64,000 nucleotides of DNA from Lucinisca nassula (GCA_963580285.1 OY757016.1:44531124-44595123); one strand, 5' to 3'. Positions 10,059 to 20,940 are shown, counted from the stretch's first letter. The notes: generated by a model not told the origin, from the letters alone. Program-made: numbers and translations.

Positions 10059-10274
10059 TCTTACGACCTGAAAGCCGTAACAAAGGAAAGATGCATAGCC
10101 TGAAAAAAATCCCCGCCTATGGTGGGATTCGAACCCGGGCCGCCCGGGTGATAGTCCACTGCTCTTACCCCTGAGCCAAAGAGTCGACTCTCTGACGCAG
10201 GTGTCAGAGAGTGTTTATAAACCTAGAAGCTATGCATATGATCTACCAAGGTAGATAATGGAAGGGAGGTAACA
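10059..10274 (-). repeat. 5' LTR of the TRIM-like element
   Basis: Runs TGTTACC to GTAAGA on the minus strand. It contains perfect matches to Pol III A-box (TGGCTCAGGGG, 10178-10168) and B-box (GGTTCGAATCC, 10135-10125) consensuses in tRNA-like spacing and order, so it could drive Pol III transcription. The anticodon and T arms pair poorly, so this is tRNA-like rather than a tRNA gene. Confidence 0.8.
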
Positions 10275-13206
10275 CTATGTAAAACCAAAGGGCCCCGGGG
10301 CGGGGGCATTTTAGGCCCCAGCACTATAATTTGAACAATCTTGGTAGGGGTCCACTAGATGAAGCTTCATACCAAATATCAAAGACCTGGGCCTTGTGGT
10401 TTCAGAGAAGAAGATTTTTAAAGATTTTCCCTTTATAAGCCTATGTAAAACCAAAGGGCCCCGGGGCGGGGGCATTTTTGGCCCCAGCACTGTAATTTGA
10501 ACAATCTTGGTAGGGATCAACTAGATGAAGCTTCATACCAAATATCAAAGACCTGGGCCTTGTGGTTTCAGAGAAGAAGATTTTTAAAGATTTTCCCTAT
10601 ATAAGCCAATGTAAACTAAAGGGCCCCATGGCGGGGGCATTTTTTGTCCCAGCACTAAAATTTGAACAATCTTGGTAGGGGTCCACTAGATGAAGCTTCA
10701 TACCAAATATCAAAGTCCTGGGCCTTGTGGTTTCAGAGAAGAAGATTTATAAAGATTTTCCCTATATATGCCTATGTAAAACCAAAGGGCCCCGGGGCGG
10801 GGGCATTTTTGGCCCCAGCACTATAATTTGAACAATCTTGGTAGGGGTCCACTAGATGAAGCTTCATACCAAATATCAAAGACCTGGGATTTGTGGTTTC
10901 AGAGAAGAAGATTTTTAAAGATTTTCCCTATATAGCCTATGTAAAACCAAAGGGCCCCAGGGCGGGGGCATTTTTGGCCCCAGCATTATAATTTGAACAA
11001 TCTTGGTAGGGGTCCACTAGATGAAGCTTCATACCAAATATCAAAGACCTGGGCCTTGTGGTTTCAGAGAAGAAGATTTTTTAAGTTTTTGGTGAAAAAA
11101 AATCTATTTTTTGCTCCTGTGACCTAGATGTGTAACGGACCGGAACCATTTGAACAACTTTGAAAGGGGACCACCTAAGGATCATTCCTGTGAAGTTTGG
11201 TCAAAATCCGATCAGTGGTTTAGGAGGAGATGTCGTTTAAAGAAATTGTTTACGCACGCACGGACGGACGCACGCACGCACGACGGATATTCCCTACATA
11301 AGCCTACGTAAGCCGAGGCGGGGGCATTTTTGGCCTCAGGGCTATAATTTGAACAATCTTGGTAGACATCCACTAGATGAAGCTTCACACCAAATATCAA
11401 AGATCTGAGCCTTGTGGTTTCAGAAGAAAGATTTTCCCTGTATAAGCCTATGTAAAACCAAAGGCCCCCGGGGCGGGGCATTTTTGGCCCTAGGACTATA
11501 ATTTGAACAATCTTGGTAGAGGTCCACTAGGAGAAGCTTCACACCAAATATCAAAAACCTGGGCCTTGTGGTTTTAGAGGAGAAGATTTTTAAAGATTTT
11601 CCCTATATAAGCCTATGTAAACCGAAAGGCCCCTGGGGCGGGGGCATTTCTGGCCCAAGTGCCATAATTTTGAACAATCTTGGTAGAGGTCCAATAGATG
11701 AAGCTTCATACCAAATATCGAAGACCTGCGCCTTTCGGTTTCGGAGAAGAAGATTTTCCCTGCATAAGCCTATGTAAAACCAAAGGCCCCACGGGAGGGG
11801 GCATTTTTGCCCCCTAGAGCTATAATTTGAACAATCTTGGTAGAGGTCCACTAGGTGAAGCTTCACACCAAATATCAGAGACCTGGGCCTTGTGGTTTCA
11901 GAGAAGAAGATTTTTAAAGATTTTCCCTATATAAGCCTATGTAAATCCAAAGGCCCCCGGGGCAGAGGCATTTCTGGCCCATTTTTGCCCCCTAGGGCTA
12001 TAATTTGAACAATCTTGGTAGAGGTCCACTAGGTGAAGCTTCACACCAAATATCAAAGACCTGGGCCTTGTGGTTTCAGAGAAGAAGATTTTTAAAGATT
12101 TTCCCTATATAAGCCTATGTGAATCCAAAGGCCCCCGGGGCAGGAGCATTTCTGGCCCAAGGGCCATAATTTGAACAATCTTGGTAGAGGTCCACTAGAT
12201 GAAGCTTCACACCAAATATAGAAGACATGGGCCTTTCGGTTTCAGAGAAGAAGATTTTTAAAGATTTTCCCTGTATAAGCCTATGTAAAACCAAAGGCAC
12301 AAGGGGCGGGGGTATTTTTGGCCCTAGGGCTATAATTTTAACAATCTTGGTAGAGGTCCACTAGGTGAAGCTACACACCAAATATCAAAGACCTGGGCCT
12401 TGTGGTTTCAGAGAAGAAGATTTTTAAAGATTTTCCCTATATAAGCCTATGTAAATCCAAAGGCCCCCGGAGCAGGGGCATTTCTGGCCCAAGGGCAAAA
12501 ATTTGAACAATATTGGTAGAGGTCCACTAGATGAAGCTTCACACCAAATATAGAAGACCTGGGCCTTGCGGTTTCAGAGAAGAAGATTTTTAAAGATTTT
12601 CCCTGTATAAGCCTATGTAAAACCAAAGGCCCCCGGGGCGGGGGTATTTTTGGCCCTAGGGCTATAATTTTAACAATCTTGGTAGAGGTCCACTAGGTGA
12701 AGCTTCACACCAAATATCAAAGACCTGGGCCTTGTGGTTTCAGAGAAGAAGATTTTTAAAGATTTTCCCTATATAAGCCTATGTAAGCCCAAAGGCCCCC
12801 GGGGCGGGGGCATTTCTGGCCCAAGGGCCATAATTTGAACAATCTTGGTAGAGGTCCACTAGATGAAGCTTCATACCAAATATCAAAGACCTGGGCCTTG
12901 CGGTTTCGGAGAAGAAGATTTTTAAAGTTTTCATTTTAAAAATCTATTTTTAGCTCCTGTGACCTAGATGTGCAATGGACCGGAACCATTTGAACAACTT
13001 TGAAAGGGGACCACCTAAGGATCATTCCTGTGAAGTTTGGTTAAAATCCAATCAGTGGTTTAGGAGGAGATGTCATTTGAAGAAAAAGTTTACGCACACA
13101 CGCACACACACACGCACGCACGCACACACGCACACACGCACGACGGACGACGGACAAAAAGTGATCCCAAAAGCTCACCTTGTCACTACGTGACAGGTGA
13201 GCTAAA

Positions 13207-14384
13207 AACCAGAGCATCCAGAGTTGTAATTCTTGAGCACGACACACCTGCTTAACCTCATGTACATCTGCATCAAGTACCACAAATATGTCTCAAAGGG
13301 TATTGGAGGTAGGATGATCACAAGGTTGTCATACTGTTATATTGGAAGGGGAGATAACTCAAATATCATAGCACCCAGAGTGGTTGTTCTTTGGCATGAA
13401 GCGCCGTCTCAATGTTGTATACAACTGTGCCAAGTACCATCAATATACATGTATCTCAAAGGGTATTGGAGTTATGGCCATATCACAAGGCTATATTGTC
13501 AGGGGAGATAATTAAAAAACTAGGGCACCCAGAGTTGTGGTTCTTGCATGTGACACACCTGCTTAACCTCATGTACAACTGTACCAAGTATCATCAATAT
13601 ATCTCAAAGAGTGCTGGAGATGTGGCCATCACTAGGTAGTGATTCGATATTATTGGAAGGGGAGATAACTAAAAAACCATGACACCCAGAGTTGTGGTTC
13701 TTGTGCATGACACACCGTCTTGGCCTTGTGAACAACTGTGCCAGGTATCATCAATATATCTCAAAGGGTATTAGAGTTATGACCATCACAAAGTAGTCAT
13801 TCTATTTTATTAAAAGGGGAGATAACTAACAAAGTATGGCATCCAGAGTTCTGGTTCTTGCGCATGACACGCCGTCTCAGCCTTGTGAACAATTGTGCCA
13901 AGAACCATCAATGAATCTCAAAGGGTATAGGAGTTATGGCCATCACAAGGTTGTCACTCTATTGTATTGGAAGGGGAGATAACTCCAAAACCATGGCAAC
14001 CAGAGTTGTGGTTCTTGTGCATGACACGCCGTCTTAGCCTTGTGAACAACTGTGCCAGGTACCATCAATATATCTCAAAAGGTATTGGAGTTATGGCCAT
14101 CACAAAGCAGTCATTCTATTTTATTAAAAGGGGGAGGTAACTAAAAAAGTATGGCATCCAGAGTTCTGGTTCTTGCGCATGACACGCCGTCTCAGCCTTG
14201 TGAACAATTGTGCCAAGAACCATCCATGAATCTCAAAGGGTATAGGAGTTATGGCCATCACAAGGTTGCGTCTACGGACGGACGGACAGACAGACGGACG
14301 GACAGACAGACGGACGGACGGACGGACGCCAGGCTGATCGCTATATCCCCCGAACCTATTCGGTCGGGGGATAAAAATGGGTAC
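13207..14384 (+). mobile_element. Satellite-carrying element C, ~156 bp monomers
   Basis: About seven copies of a ~156 bp monomer (landmarks CACCCAGAGTTGTGGTTCTT and TCTCAAAGGGTATTGGAGTT). At 14272 they pass into an ACGG/ACAG microsatellite (to about 14329), then an end with the hairpin TATCCCCCGAAC / GTCGGGGGATA (14345-14374). This is the same monomer-microsatellite-hairpin order as element B but with unrelated sequence. The left end is not distinct; it abuts element B directly. Confidence 0.7.
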
Positions 14385-14727
14385 CTGTTGGTATATAAGG
14401 TAGAAGATTACATTCAGTACAAAATAAGTTAATTGATAGAGACCCTTGTTTTGGAATAATGGTTCTGTCCAGGTTTGAAGATGGAAATTCATTTATTAAA
14501 CCATCATCATAATCACAATCAACCACTATATACAACAATAGTACAACACAGAATTAACTGGCTGATAAAAAACATCTTAAGAGAAAATTTTTATCTGACA
14601 AGTCCGTATGCAGGCTAAAAATTGGAGGAGCATGCTTTACCTTGCATACGACTATTGTCACTATAAACATGTAATATACTAATAGGTGCATGAATTGGTT
14701 ACCCTTCAAGTTTCAATATTAACATGC

Positions 14728-14905
14728 TTTTATTTGTTTGTTTTGAGGTTTTATGTCCCCGTCAACACTAGGTGATATTGGAGACGTTGCTTCCACTTTT
14801 GTGGGACTATTACCCGACATCGAGATGAAATGACATCTCAAGCCCTACTGCCAAAAGAAACCGCTATGGTTTTAGAAAGGGTCAGACTCACTACTTTGCT
14901 AGGCA
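14728..14905 (-). repeat. SINE family C, partial
   Basis: Begins with a TTTGTTTG tail (reverse of a CAAA tail) and contains GTCCCCGTCAACACTA, GGAGACGTTGCTTCCA and GAAATGACATCTCAAGCCC. Many copies occur in the window in both orientations. No clear A or B box is seen, so a SINE nature is inferred from size, copy number and tail. Confidence 0.6.
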
Positions 14906-14935
14906 GACTTGACCTTCAAAGTGATTTCCCAGTAT

Positions 14936-15148
14936 TTAACCCTTATCTTGCTGTTCACGACAACCCCAATCTTTGCAAACAGTGTAGATCCAGATCAGAT
15001 GGCTTCTGAAGAAGCCATCTGATCAGGATCTACACTGTTTGGCATTCAGTTTATGAATTTGTAGCAACAAATTACATCAAGTAATTTGATTGGTTGATAG
15101 ACAGAAATGGGTGTGGCTTAAATGAATATTCAGCAAGAGAAGGGTTAA
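14936..15148 (+). mobile_element. TTAA-flanked MITE (piggyBac-like ends), subfamily 1
   Basis: TTAA, then inverted ends CCCTTATCTTGCTG / CAGCAAGAGAAGGG, then TTAA. The centre is a hairpin, CAGTGTAGATCCAGATCAGA / TGATCAGGATCTACACTG. TTAA duplication with ends starting CCC is the signature of piggyBac-type mobilisation. It is too short to code. Confidence 0.75.
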
Positions 15149-15178
15149 GTTAGGTCGGTTTCAGCTCTGTGCTAAAGC

Positions 15179-15491
15179 CCCCCCCCCCCCCCCCCCCCCA
15201 CCCATAGGGGCTTGAAGAAATATATGGGCTGCATGATGCTTCCACGCAGAGCTGAATCCGGCCCGCACACTAGTACTGGTAAACCGCTTAGAGGATCTAA
15301 GCCTGTCCAGGAACCGCGGTGCGAGGCGGACGGTCCATGCTAATAAACCCTATTGGTTTCATTGGGCGACAGGGCTTGAGATATCATTTGATCTCAATGT
15401 CGGGTAAAAGTCCCACAAAATTGGAAGCAACGTCTCCAAAATGACCTTTACAGTGTTGACGGGGACGTTAAACCTCAAATCAAACAAACAA
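15179..15491 (+). repeat. SINE family C, near-complete, with poly-C tract
   Basis: A run of about 21 C leads into GGGGCTTGAAGAAATA, the family body, and the end GACGTTAAACCTCAAATC followed by a CAAA tail at 15481-15491. Confidence 0.65.
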
Positions 15492-15940
15492 AATCAACAG
15501 TGTTTTTACCTTCTACTAGTGGACCACTTTTTGTGTACTTCAACAGCTACTCAGACATGATGGATACCTCATCTGAAATTACATACAAAGAACGGAAATT
15601 AAACAAAATCTGACATTTATTTCATTCTTAGGCTGTGTTCACAAGATCATTCTTGTCGAATTTGACAAGATCGATCATGTGGACAGGCTGCTCATTATAT
15701 TTTTCACTGAATTCAACATCTGGAAAAGCTGATTTTGAGAGTTTCGATATGTGAGGACACCTACACACTTGACTGTACATGTTAGTAGACCTTTGATAAC
15801 TGCTTCCAGGCTAGGTAGTAAATGGTAAGTGCAATTGCTCAATTTCTCTGAAAATGGAAAAGTTTACCAGTACCAGTATCTACTTTGTATCTATGCTTGG
15901 TACTTTGAAGGGATAACTGCCTCAGTCAACATATCTCACA

Positions 15941-16166
15941 TTTTTTTTTTTTTTTTTGGTTTTGGTTTTACAGCCTTTTCAAGATTATTTCACTCATATC
16001 GAGCAGATCGTTAATCAGAGGTGGGCGAAAACCAGAGTACCCGGAGAAAAACCACCTGACCTTCCGTTTCAGAACTTGGCGTCTCACGTGACCCGAGTGA
16101 GGCTAGAACCACAGCGGTGAGAGACCTAATGATCAAGAGTCAGCGATCTTAACCACGGAGGCCTGT
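15941..16166 (-). repeat. SINE family B (tRNA-derived), full-length
   Basis: On the minus strand: tRNA-like head GGCCTCCGTGGTTAAGATC with a degenerate B-box, body, and A-rich tail (15941-15957 as T on the plus strand). The flanking AACATATCTCACA repeats (15928-15940 and 16167-16179) are a clear target-site duplication. Confidence 0.85.
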
Positions 16167-16256
16167 AACATATCTCACATTGTTCAAGGAAGACAACTAC
16201 AGTAAAACTTCAAAAACTCAAACATGGATATCTCATTTACCATGGCTAATTCATAT

Positions 16257-16682
16257 AAGAATCTTATATGGGTGTGAGGGGTGGATGGAAAAATCCGTCC
16301 CAAGGAACACTGTCCGGCATCACGAGGCTTGCCGAGTGATGCCGGACAGTGATCCCGAGGGACAGATTTTTCTATCCACCCCTCAAATCCATTTTGGATT
16401 CTTTTTCTTGCATACCTTCCATTTCTTAGCACGGATTTTCATGGTGCAGTCATTTCGGGTACCAACGTCCACCATATTGTGTTGACAATGCAGGAATGTT
16501 TAGTGACGTCAGGTAACGTGCTGTGACGTCAACCTTAACGACGGTGCATACGAGGTCGTAATCAACCAGTGCATTTCTCAAACATGCGAGTATATCTGAT
16601 TTTGGGTCGGAACACCACGGTCAGAACATAAATTTCTATCCCAGGGTAAAATCATGGATTTCCTTGTCTGGTGTGCAAGAAA
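16257..16682 (+). mobile_element. Large-hairpin repeat, copy 1
   Basis: Starts with a near-perfect palindrome at 16266-16395 (arms about 55 nt, with CACTGTCCGGCATCAC / GTGATGCCGGACAGTG), followed by about 290 bp containing TGACGTCA-like boxes near 16507-16535. An inverted copy lies at 20179-20940. Overlapping short ORFs arise from the palindrome. Confidence 0.65.
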
Positions 16683-16776
16683 ACTTGTTCCTGAGTCCCT
16701 AGAGAATTCATCCCAACCTCCAGATATCCATTGGATATTTTGGGTTGTGTTTTTTCCTGATTTAGTCTGTAAAAGG

Positions 16777-16838
16777 TATGTTGTGTGTACTCATTAGAAT
16801 CGCCTCAATGAGGCGATTCTAATGAGTACAAACAACAT
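16777..16838. repeat. Hairpin of the GTACTCATTAGAATCGCC family (family H)
   Basis: Perfect arms GTACTCATTAGAATCGCCTC / GAGGCGATTCTAATGAGTAC. Related hairpins occur near 19346, 46427, 50386, 50668, 56410 and 57500. This copy has no defined ends. Confidence 0.6.
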
Positions 16839-16868
16839 AACTATCTTTTATAGAAGATAGTAAAGATA

Positions 16869-17127
16869 TTAACCCATTGTATGCTAGTGGACTCTTCCAC
16901 TGCTATATGTTAAGACAAGTCAAGAGCTCATCACAAGCTCCTTGACAAGTCCATTGTCATGTAAGGGGTGTCAGACTTTTTTTTCGTTTTCATTCTATTT
17001 TTGACGGAAAAGTCTGTTAGCATATAGTGCAGGCCCTGATCAGACGCCGCTTTCTGTGGCCTCTGATCCGGGCCTGCACTATTTGCCAGGGTACTCATTT
17101 TGGGGTTTCTGGTAGAAAATGGGTTAA
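16869..17127 (+). mobile_element. TTAA-flanked MITE, AACCCATT family (family 2)
   Basis: TTAA with ends CCCATTGTATGCTAG and GTAGAAAATGGG. The central hairpin CAGGCCCTGATCAGACGCC / GCCTCTGATCCGGGCCTG resembles that of subfamily 1. Related copies: 27734, 33904, 49266 and 54104. Confidence 0.65.
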
Positions 17128-17439
17128 AGTGATCCCCATTGTGATGATTGTGCTTCTTGAACTGAAACTGTTATTTAACCTCAGCAGTTCGAACTACCAT
17201 TACTTTGAACAAATTTTTATGGTCCCCAAGGTGTTTAATGCTTTGGTCACAAACCCTTCCGATTAGACTTAGGATATACTCCCGGCATGATTTTTAGACA
17301 TTTTGGCCTGGTCCCTGCCCGGACACCATATATAGTGCTGGCGACCAGGGCTCTCAGGCAGCATTGGGGAGGTGACCAAAGAGTTTTAACTCGAAGTTAA
17401 AATTCCTCCGGTGTCCAGTACATTTTCATAATCGGCCAC

Positions 17440-18110
17440 ATATCCTTCACACATTGTTTAAGTATCGTCCAATATCTGGCCGGGAATCAAGCGGTAATCG
17501 GCCGGTGTATGTAGCCTCAGAAGAGAATTTTGTGGGACCGGACATGGGCCGATATCCGGCCAATGTCTGTTTACACACTGGAAAGTAACCCACCGATGTC
17601 CAATCGGCTTGGACCGGTGTGGACCGGATATGTTACAGACATCGGCCGGTCACTGGACGGCTAGAACCGGACATCTGCCGGGCTTCAGGCGGACTGTATA
17701 AACCCCGTAAGTTGCTGTGTACCACATTATAGCCCGTTTCTACAATCGCCCAACATTCGACCGGGCCTGGTACAAGCATCGTTCGTTGTCCGTAGGATAC
17801 TCGGGCGATATTTGTAGGATGTCCGGTGAATAGGCCGGTTATCACCCGGACATCATAGGATAATCGGCCGATTAGTATTAGATGTTCTGTCGGTATTCAC
17901 TGCCTCGCCTGCCCCCCAAAAATATCTCTTTGGAAACAGACGCCGTACAATTACCAGACGGTCTTCGGACAGCCTCCGAACGGTGTCACTTATGTAAACG
18001 ATGTGTGACAAATATTTTGACCGGTGTTGTCAGATGTCGGAAAAAGGGCAAAACCAGCGGTGTACTCCCGATTACCCCCTATCCCCGGATACCGGCCGAT
18101 CTTTGAGACC
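17440..18110. other. CpG-rich region dense in CGGCCG/ACCGGACAT motifs
   Basis: Against an AT-rich background this ~670 bp stretch is crowded with short related motifs in both orientations: ATCGGCCGG, ACCGGACAT, TAATCGGCCGAT, GATGTCCGGT. No monomer period, coding frame or ends are seen. It may be a degenerate transposon interior, or an unmethylated CpG-rich regulatory segment. Confidence 0.45.
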
Positions 18111-18339
18111 ATAGCATTAGTTGTGGAAGTTCGACTGTATGATTTCTCGCAGTATTTTGCAACTTATTTATACCATCAACAAATTGATTCTCATTTCTGC
18201 TGCCTATAAGCTTCATATAAGCTTCTTAAAGACATCGATCAAAAATTGTCAGAACTGAATATTGTGATTTATTTTCAAAACAATGTAGAGCTCATAAGAA
18301 CAACCTAAAAAATATTCCAACTCATACACGGTAACCTTT

Positions 18340-18540
18340 ATATACTGTAATTGACAGACAGGCCTAAGCAAACAGTGTAGACCCTGATCAGACTGCTCCT
18401 TTTCAGGAGCAGTCTGATCTGGGTCTACACTGTTTGCCATTCAGCCTGCACTGTTTGGAATGCAAGAAATTTGTTTAAATTTTGGGAAAGTTACAGGAAG
18501 TCCTCAAGGTGTCTGAATTTTTTGGTTTTTACGGTAACAA
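18340..18540. mobile_element. Hairpin MITE with TACGGTAAC-type ends (family 3)
   Basis: Ends ACACGGTAACC and TTTTACGGTAAC. The central hairpin is AAACAGTGTAGACCCTGATC / GATCTGGGTCTACACTGTTT. Related copies: 26245, 41150, 51180 and 53055. Confidence 0.55.
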
Positions 18541-19127
18541 TTTTGCGGGTCCAGGGGTGGTTGGGTGGGGTGAAGGTGTCTTGTACCTTGTGTCACCTGG
18601 GTGTCCAACTGATGTTTGTTTTACAGTTGGGCAAGGCCTGCTGTCCCTAACCTAACCTGAGCTGAGCTAACCAAGGCAATTCTAACAAGTACCCATAGCA
18701 TATGTTTCTGTAAAGATTTAAGAAAAAAATACCCCTGAATTTTCTAAATAAGGGTTAATTTTCTTTTCTCATTTAACCCTTAAAATGCCGAGACAAACTA
18801 TAGATGAAAATATTGTCTGCTTATGTCGACTGCTGAATTTTTTTTGCAAAATTTTTAAAAATATTTTTTGCATACAGGCAAACAGTGTGGGCCCAGATCA
18901 GATTGCTCCTGTAATCAGACTGCTGTTACAGGAGCAGTCTGCTCTGGATCCACACTGTTTGCAAAAATACTTTTAAGGTAACAGGCAGATGCCAAAGTAG
19001 ACGACAATTGTCGTGATTAGCATTTTGTGGGTCTGTAACATAATTATGTTTTGGGTACTTGTTTACAATTACCTGAGGTGATCCTTATAAGAACCCACAT
19101 CATGTTTCTATAAAAGCTTTGTGTGTT
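18541..19127. other. AT-rich spacer with one decayed hairpin MITE
   Basis: Holds a decayed TTAA-type hairpin at about 18776-18975 (arms GTGTGGGCCCAGATCAGA and TCTGCTCTGGATCCACACTG). Nothing else is recognised. Confidence 0.4.
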
Positions 19128-19265
19128 TGTTTGAATTGGGGTTTAACATTTAACACTATTTAGGTCATTTTGGAGACGTTGCTTCCAATTTTGTGGGACT
19201 TTTAACTGACATTGAGGTGAAATGACATCTCAAGCTCTGTCGTCCAATGAAACCAGAAGGCTTAT
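19128..19265 (-). repeat. SINE family C, partial
   Basis: TTTGTTTGAATTGGGGTTTA, then GGAGACGTTGCTTCCAATTT and GAAATGACATCTCAAGC; broken off at the tRNA-distal side. Confidence 0.6.
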
Positions 19266-19829
19266 ATGCATTATGAGGAAAAATACCCCCAAATTATCCT
19301 CATTACTCCTCCTATATAAGGCTTATTTGTTCTCATTTCTTGTTTGAAATGTATGTTGTGGGTACTTGTTAGAATCAAGAATTACCTCAGAGAGACGATT
19401 CTAATAAGTACTCACCAGACTGTCACAACATTATCCCTGAATTATTCTCATACTCCTTTTCAATACTGTAAGGGTTATTTTTTCTCATTTCGTGTTTATA
19501 AACATGTCCTGGGTAGTGCCCGGTACATGTTAGAATCGCTTCAGTGAGGCCATTCCAATAAGTACCCACAACATGTTTTTATAAAGAAATAAGGAAAATT
19601 ATCCCTATTACTCCTCCTAAATGAGGGTTATTTTTTTCTCACTTCTTGTTTGAAACATACATGTATGTTGTGGGTATATTCAAGTACACACAACATGTTT
19701 TTGTAAAGAAATAAGAAAAATTATCCCAGAGTTATCCCAATCATTCCTCCTAATCTGGGCTCAGATTCATTAGAATTGCCTCAACATGTTTTTATAAAGA
19801 AATACTAAAACTATCCTTGATTTGTTCGT

Positions 19830-20125
19830 ATTGGAGTTTAATGGACCAGTCAACACTATTTAGGTCATTTTTGAGCAGGTAAGTTTACCTATCCACACTT
19901 TTCCTGGGCAGGTTTATACGTAAGCGGTTAACCAGTACAGTGCACATTCTTACGCCAGAAACTGACAACTGCCCTTCTTGAATCAGTGGAAGGAAGAGAA
20001 TGACTGAAGAAAAGATTTCATGATCAATATCCACGAAAGAATGCTGCCCACTCCGGCAGGTATCAAACCCACGTCCTCCTGATCACCAGTCAGACGCGCA
20101 TCCGATGAGCTAGCGAGGCCGGCAA
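19830..20125 (-). repeat. SINE family D (tRNA-derived), near-complete
   Basis: The minus-strand head has a TAGCTCATCGG A-box-like sequence and a degenerate B-box; the body includes GTCAGTTTCTGGCGTAAGAA; the 3' end is GACCTAAATAGTGTTGACTG. The tail lies at the left. Other copies: 26553-27095, 32493-32798 and several fragments. Confidence 0.7.
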
Positions 20126-20178
20126 AATTATCCATGAGATATCCCTATTTTTCCCCTTGTTCTGGGTCCAGATTCAGA

Positions 20179-20940
20179 TTTCTTGCACACCAGAAAAGGA
20201 AATCCGAGATTTTACCCTGGGATATAAATTTATGTTCTAACCCTGGTGTACCGGCCCCGATAGCTCAGTTGGTAGAGTGTCCGCTCCGGGGAACGGGAGG
20301 TCTCGGGTTCGATCCCGGGCCGCAACATACCAAAGTCGTTAAAAATGGTACTAGCTGCTCCTCGTTTGGCACTCAGATTTACGGGGTAAAGCTAGGACTG
20401 GTCGATCCAGTGTCAGGATAATGTGACTGGGTGTGGTATCATGTAATGTGTCTGGGACATGATACTTCAGTGAGGCAGCACTATAAACGTGAGCATTGAG
20501 CTCCCTGTCGCAACCAGACAACGTCGTGATATGACTGAAAAATTGTTGAAAGCGACATTAAACCCGAATTCACACACACACACACACACTGACCCTGGTG
20601 TTCCGACCCCAAATCGAATATAATCGCGTGTTTGATAAATGCACTGGTTGATTACAACCTCATGCGCGGCGGCGTCATGCGTGATGTCACTAACATTCCT
20701 GCTGTGTCATCACAAAATGGCAGAAGTCAGTAATTGAAGTGACAGCAGCATTAAAAATCCGCGCTAAGAAATGAATGGTATGCAAGAAAAAGAACCCAAT
20801 ATGGGTGTGAGGGGTGGATAGAAAAATCTGTCCCTCGGGATCACTGTCCGGCATCACAAGGCAAGCCTCGTGATGCCGGACAGTGACCCTTGGGACAGAT
20901 TTTTCCATCCACCCCTGACACCCATATAAGATTCTTATAT
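20179..20940 (-). mobile_element. Large-hairpin repeat, copy 2, split by SINE A
   Basis: Inverted copy of 16257-16682: 20179-20249 and 20602-20940 match it in reverse and are separated by a SINE. The hairpin (20799-20927) has arms of about 57 nt, TATGGGTGTGAGGGGTGGAT to GGATCACTGTCCGGCATCAC and their complement. No TIR or transposase is seen. Confidence 0.65.
20250..20591 (+). repeat. SINE family A (tRNA-derived), full-length
   Basis: tRNA-like head with A-box TAGCTCAGTTGG and B-box GGTTCGATCC (20306-20315), ~240 bp body, 3' end GCGACATTAAACCCGAATTC and a CA-repeat tail. The flanking ACCCTGGTGT repeats (20240-20249 and 20592-20601) are the target duplication. A reverse copy is at 36636-36972. 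Confidence 0.88.

Larger units (their letters stand above)
9752..10274 (-). mobile_element. Miniature LTR retroelement (TRIM-like) with tRNA-like promoter in each LTR
   Basis: Two 216 bp direct repeats (9752-9967 and 10059-10274), indistinguishable by eye, flank a 91 bp interior. On the minus strand each LTR begins TGTTACC and ends GTAAGA. The interior starts with TGGGGGCTCGTCCGAAAT (10058-10041), directly abutting the 5' LTR; this matches the proline-tRNA primer-binding site of retroviruses at 16 of 18 positions. It ends with the purine tract GAAGAGGGGG just before the 3' LTR. The element is flanked by CTAT (9748-9751 and 10275-10278), a 4 bp target duplication inside a satellite monomer. 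It has no coding capacity, so it must use enzymes from another LTR element. Matching LTRs imply recent insertion. Confidence 0.85.
1489..13206 (+). mobile_element. Pearl/Helentron-like element B, ~167 bp monomers, interrupted by LINE and TRIM
   Basis: The left end has AGAGGGCCAAGATGGCCCTG followed by GCTCACCTGATC; the right end at 13165-13206 is a hairpin with AGCTCACCTTGTCAC and GTGACAGGTGAGCT, so GCTCACCTG is a subterminal inverted repeat. Between them lie some two dozen ~167 bp monomers. The non-monomer tail occurs twice (about 11080-11285 and 12925-13145), each followed by a CACACG or CACGGACGG microsatellite, so two elements have probably fused. A 6.16 kb LINE (2409-8568) and a 523 bp LTR element (9752-10274) are inserted, and the monomer phase resumes on the far side of each. 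The Helentron link is inferred from architecture only; no Rep/helicase is present. Confidence 0.7.

Noticed and set aside
9752..10274. Simple tandem duplication of a SINE
   Set aside because: Kept as an alternative but disfavoured: a primer site abuts one repeat, a purine tract abuts the other, and a 4 bp duplication flanks the whole unit.
16180..16485. Overlapping ORFs on both strands of about 80-100 codons near 16.2-16.5 kb as a gene pair
   Set aside because: They are produced by the 130 bp palindrome, and similar frames appear in the inverted copy near 20.8 kb.
20252..20325. A functional tRNA gene
   Set aside because: It is the head of a SINE with body, CA tail and 10 bp target duplication, and the same sequence recurs at 36900-36970.
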